Shown in pieces: positions 5,193-5,803 of a stretch of DNA of 5,803 nucleotides. How positions within the stretch are numbered: position 1 is the stretch's first letter; each line of letters opens with the position of its first letter. The stretch is from the NCBI GenBank assembly GCA_023667385.1, contig JAMPAE010000108.1:1-5803 (forward strand), given 5' to 3'. The stretch comes from Ruminococcus sp. Lineage in GTDB: Bacteria; Bacillota; Clostridia; Oscillospirales; Acutalibacteraceae. A program made the position numbers and the translations under genes. The notes beneath the pieces were generated by a model, which saw only the letters and a program-made list of their open reading frames with translations, was not told where the DNA came from and did not search any database.

Positions 5193-5803
5193 GAGAACAG
5201 ATATAAAAAAGGTGCTTGTTATCGGCTCAGGTCCGATCGTTATCGGACAGGCTGCCGAATTTGACTATGCAGGTACGCAGGCTTGCCTTGCACTTCGTGA
5301 AGAAGGCTATGAGGTTATTCTTGTTAACTCAAACCCTGCAACAATCATGACTGACACAATCATTGCCGATAAAGTATACATGGAGCCGCTCACGCTTGAA
5401 TATGTTGCAAAAATCCTCCGCTATGAAAGACCGGACGCAATTTTGCCCGGTATCGGAGGACAGACGGGACTTAACCTTGCAATGCAGCTTGCAAAAAAAG
5501 GTGTTCTTGATGAATGTCAGGTTGAGCTTCTCGGAACAAGCAGCAAAAGCATTGAAAGGGCAGAGGACAGAGAGCTTTTCAAAGAGCTTTGTGAAGAACT
5601 TGGCGAGCCCGTGCTCCCGTCAATCATCACTCACTCAATTTCCGAAGCAATTGAAGCTGCAAACGAAATCGGCTATCCTGTTGTTCTTCGCCCGGCATTC
5701 ACCCTCGGCGGAACAGGCGGCGGCTTTGCCGACAACGAAGAAGAGCTTTGCGAAATCATGAAAAATGCCCTCAAGCTTTCGCCGGTTGGGCAGGTGCTTG
5801 TTG
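5185..5803 (+). CDS. carB: Carbamoyl phosphate synthetase large subunit, N-terminal part (cut by window end)
   Basis: CarB makes carbamoyl phosphate from bicarbonate, ammonia from CarA and two ATP. Only 206 complete codons of an expected roughly 1,060-1,080 are in the window. The frame is open to the edge, so this is a window truncation and not a broken gene. The start MPKRTDIKKVLVIGSGPIV is nearly the same as E. coli CarB. The pre-ATP-grasp domain shows GQAAEFDYAGTQAC (21-34), NSNPATIMTD (48-57) and GGQTGLNLA (91-99). The first ATP-grasp domain begins with AEDRELF (126-132), and RPAFTLGGTGGG (169-180) is its glycine-rich region. Arg129 and Arg169 fall at the same numbers as E. coli ATP-binding arginines, by memory. 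It overlaps carA by 8 bp. In Bacillus nomenclature this is pyrAB. Confidence 0.97.
   Translation, partial: MPKRTDIKKVLVIGSGPIVIGQAAEFDYAGTQACLALREEGYEVILVNSNPATIMTDTIIADKVYMEPLTLEYVAKILRYERPDAILPGIGGQTGLNLAMQLAKKGVLDECQVELLGTSSKSIERAEDRELFKELCEELGEPVLPSIITHSISEAIEAANEIGYPVVLRPAFTLGGTGGGFADNEEELCEIMKNALKLSPVGQVLV

Noticed and set aside
5363..5761. Rightward 132-codon frame inside carB
   Set aside because: It is out of frame with carB, whose conserved motifs run through the entire stretch.

Overview
The window looks like chromosome of a Gram-positive Clostridia-type bacterium, probably a gut Eubacteriales/Oscillospirales relative. The reasons are strong GGAGG ribosome sites before the genes, consensus sigma-A promoters, moderate GC by eye, a Firmicutes-like pyrC-carA-carB order, and hairpin-forming intergenic repeats of a kind I remember from gut Clostridia. 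The genus is inference.

Layout. Positions 1-459 hold no convincing gene. They contain an A-rich degenerate repeat tract (47-104), a composite of short palindromic repeats (105-261), further hairpin-forming sequence (311-407), and a clear intrinsic terminator (412-442) for the leftward gene. Positions 460-2604 are a leftward two-gene operon: an exported or membrane-anchored SGNH/GDSL-type esterase, then a GPH (MelB-like) sugar:cation symporter 21 nt downstream. Positions 2605-2850 are a divergent promoter region with one candidate sigma-A promoter facing each way, a palindrome over the leftward -35, and two interleaved inverted repeats. Positions 2851-5803 are a rightward pyrimidine operon: pyrC (dihydroorotase), carA, and the first 206 codons of carB, cut by the window edge. 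The three genes overlap by 28 and 8 bp.

How the genes work together. CarA and CarB would form carbamoyl phosphate synthetase (glutamine amidotransferase subunit plus the large ATP-using subunit). PyrC catalyses the third step of de novo UMP synthesis. Aspartate carbamoyltransferase (pyrB) is not next to pyrC here. On the other strand, the esterase could remove acyl groups from a saccharide outside the cell and the symporter could import the product. That pairing is inferred from operon structure, and neither substrate can be read from the sequence.

I found no evidence of a new defence or mobile system. The most distinctive points are the composite palindromic repeats, a GPH symporter lacking two MelB-type acidic residues, a near-perfect pyr promoter with a leader too short for PyrR-type attenuation, and a sharp codon-use change near the start of pyrC.
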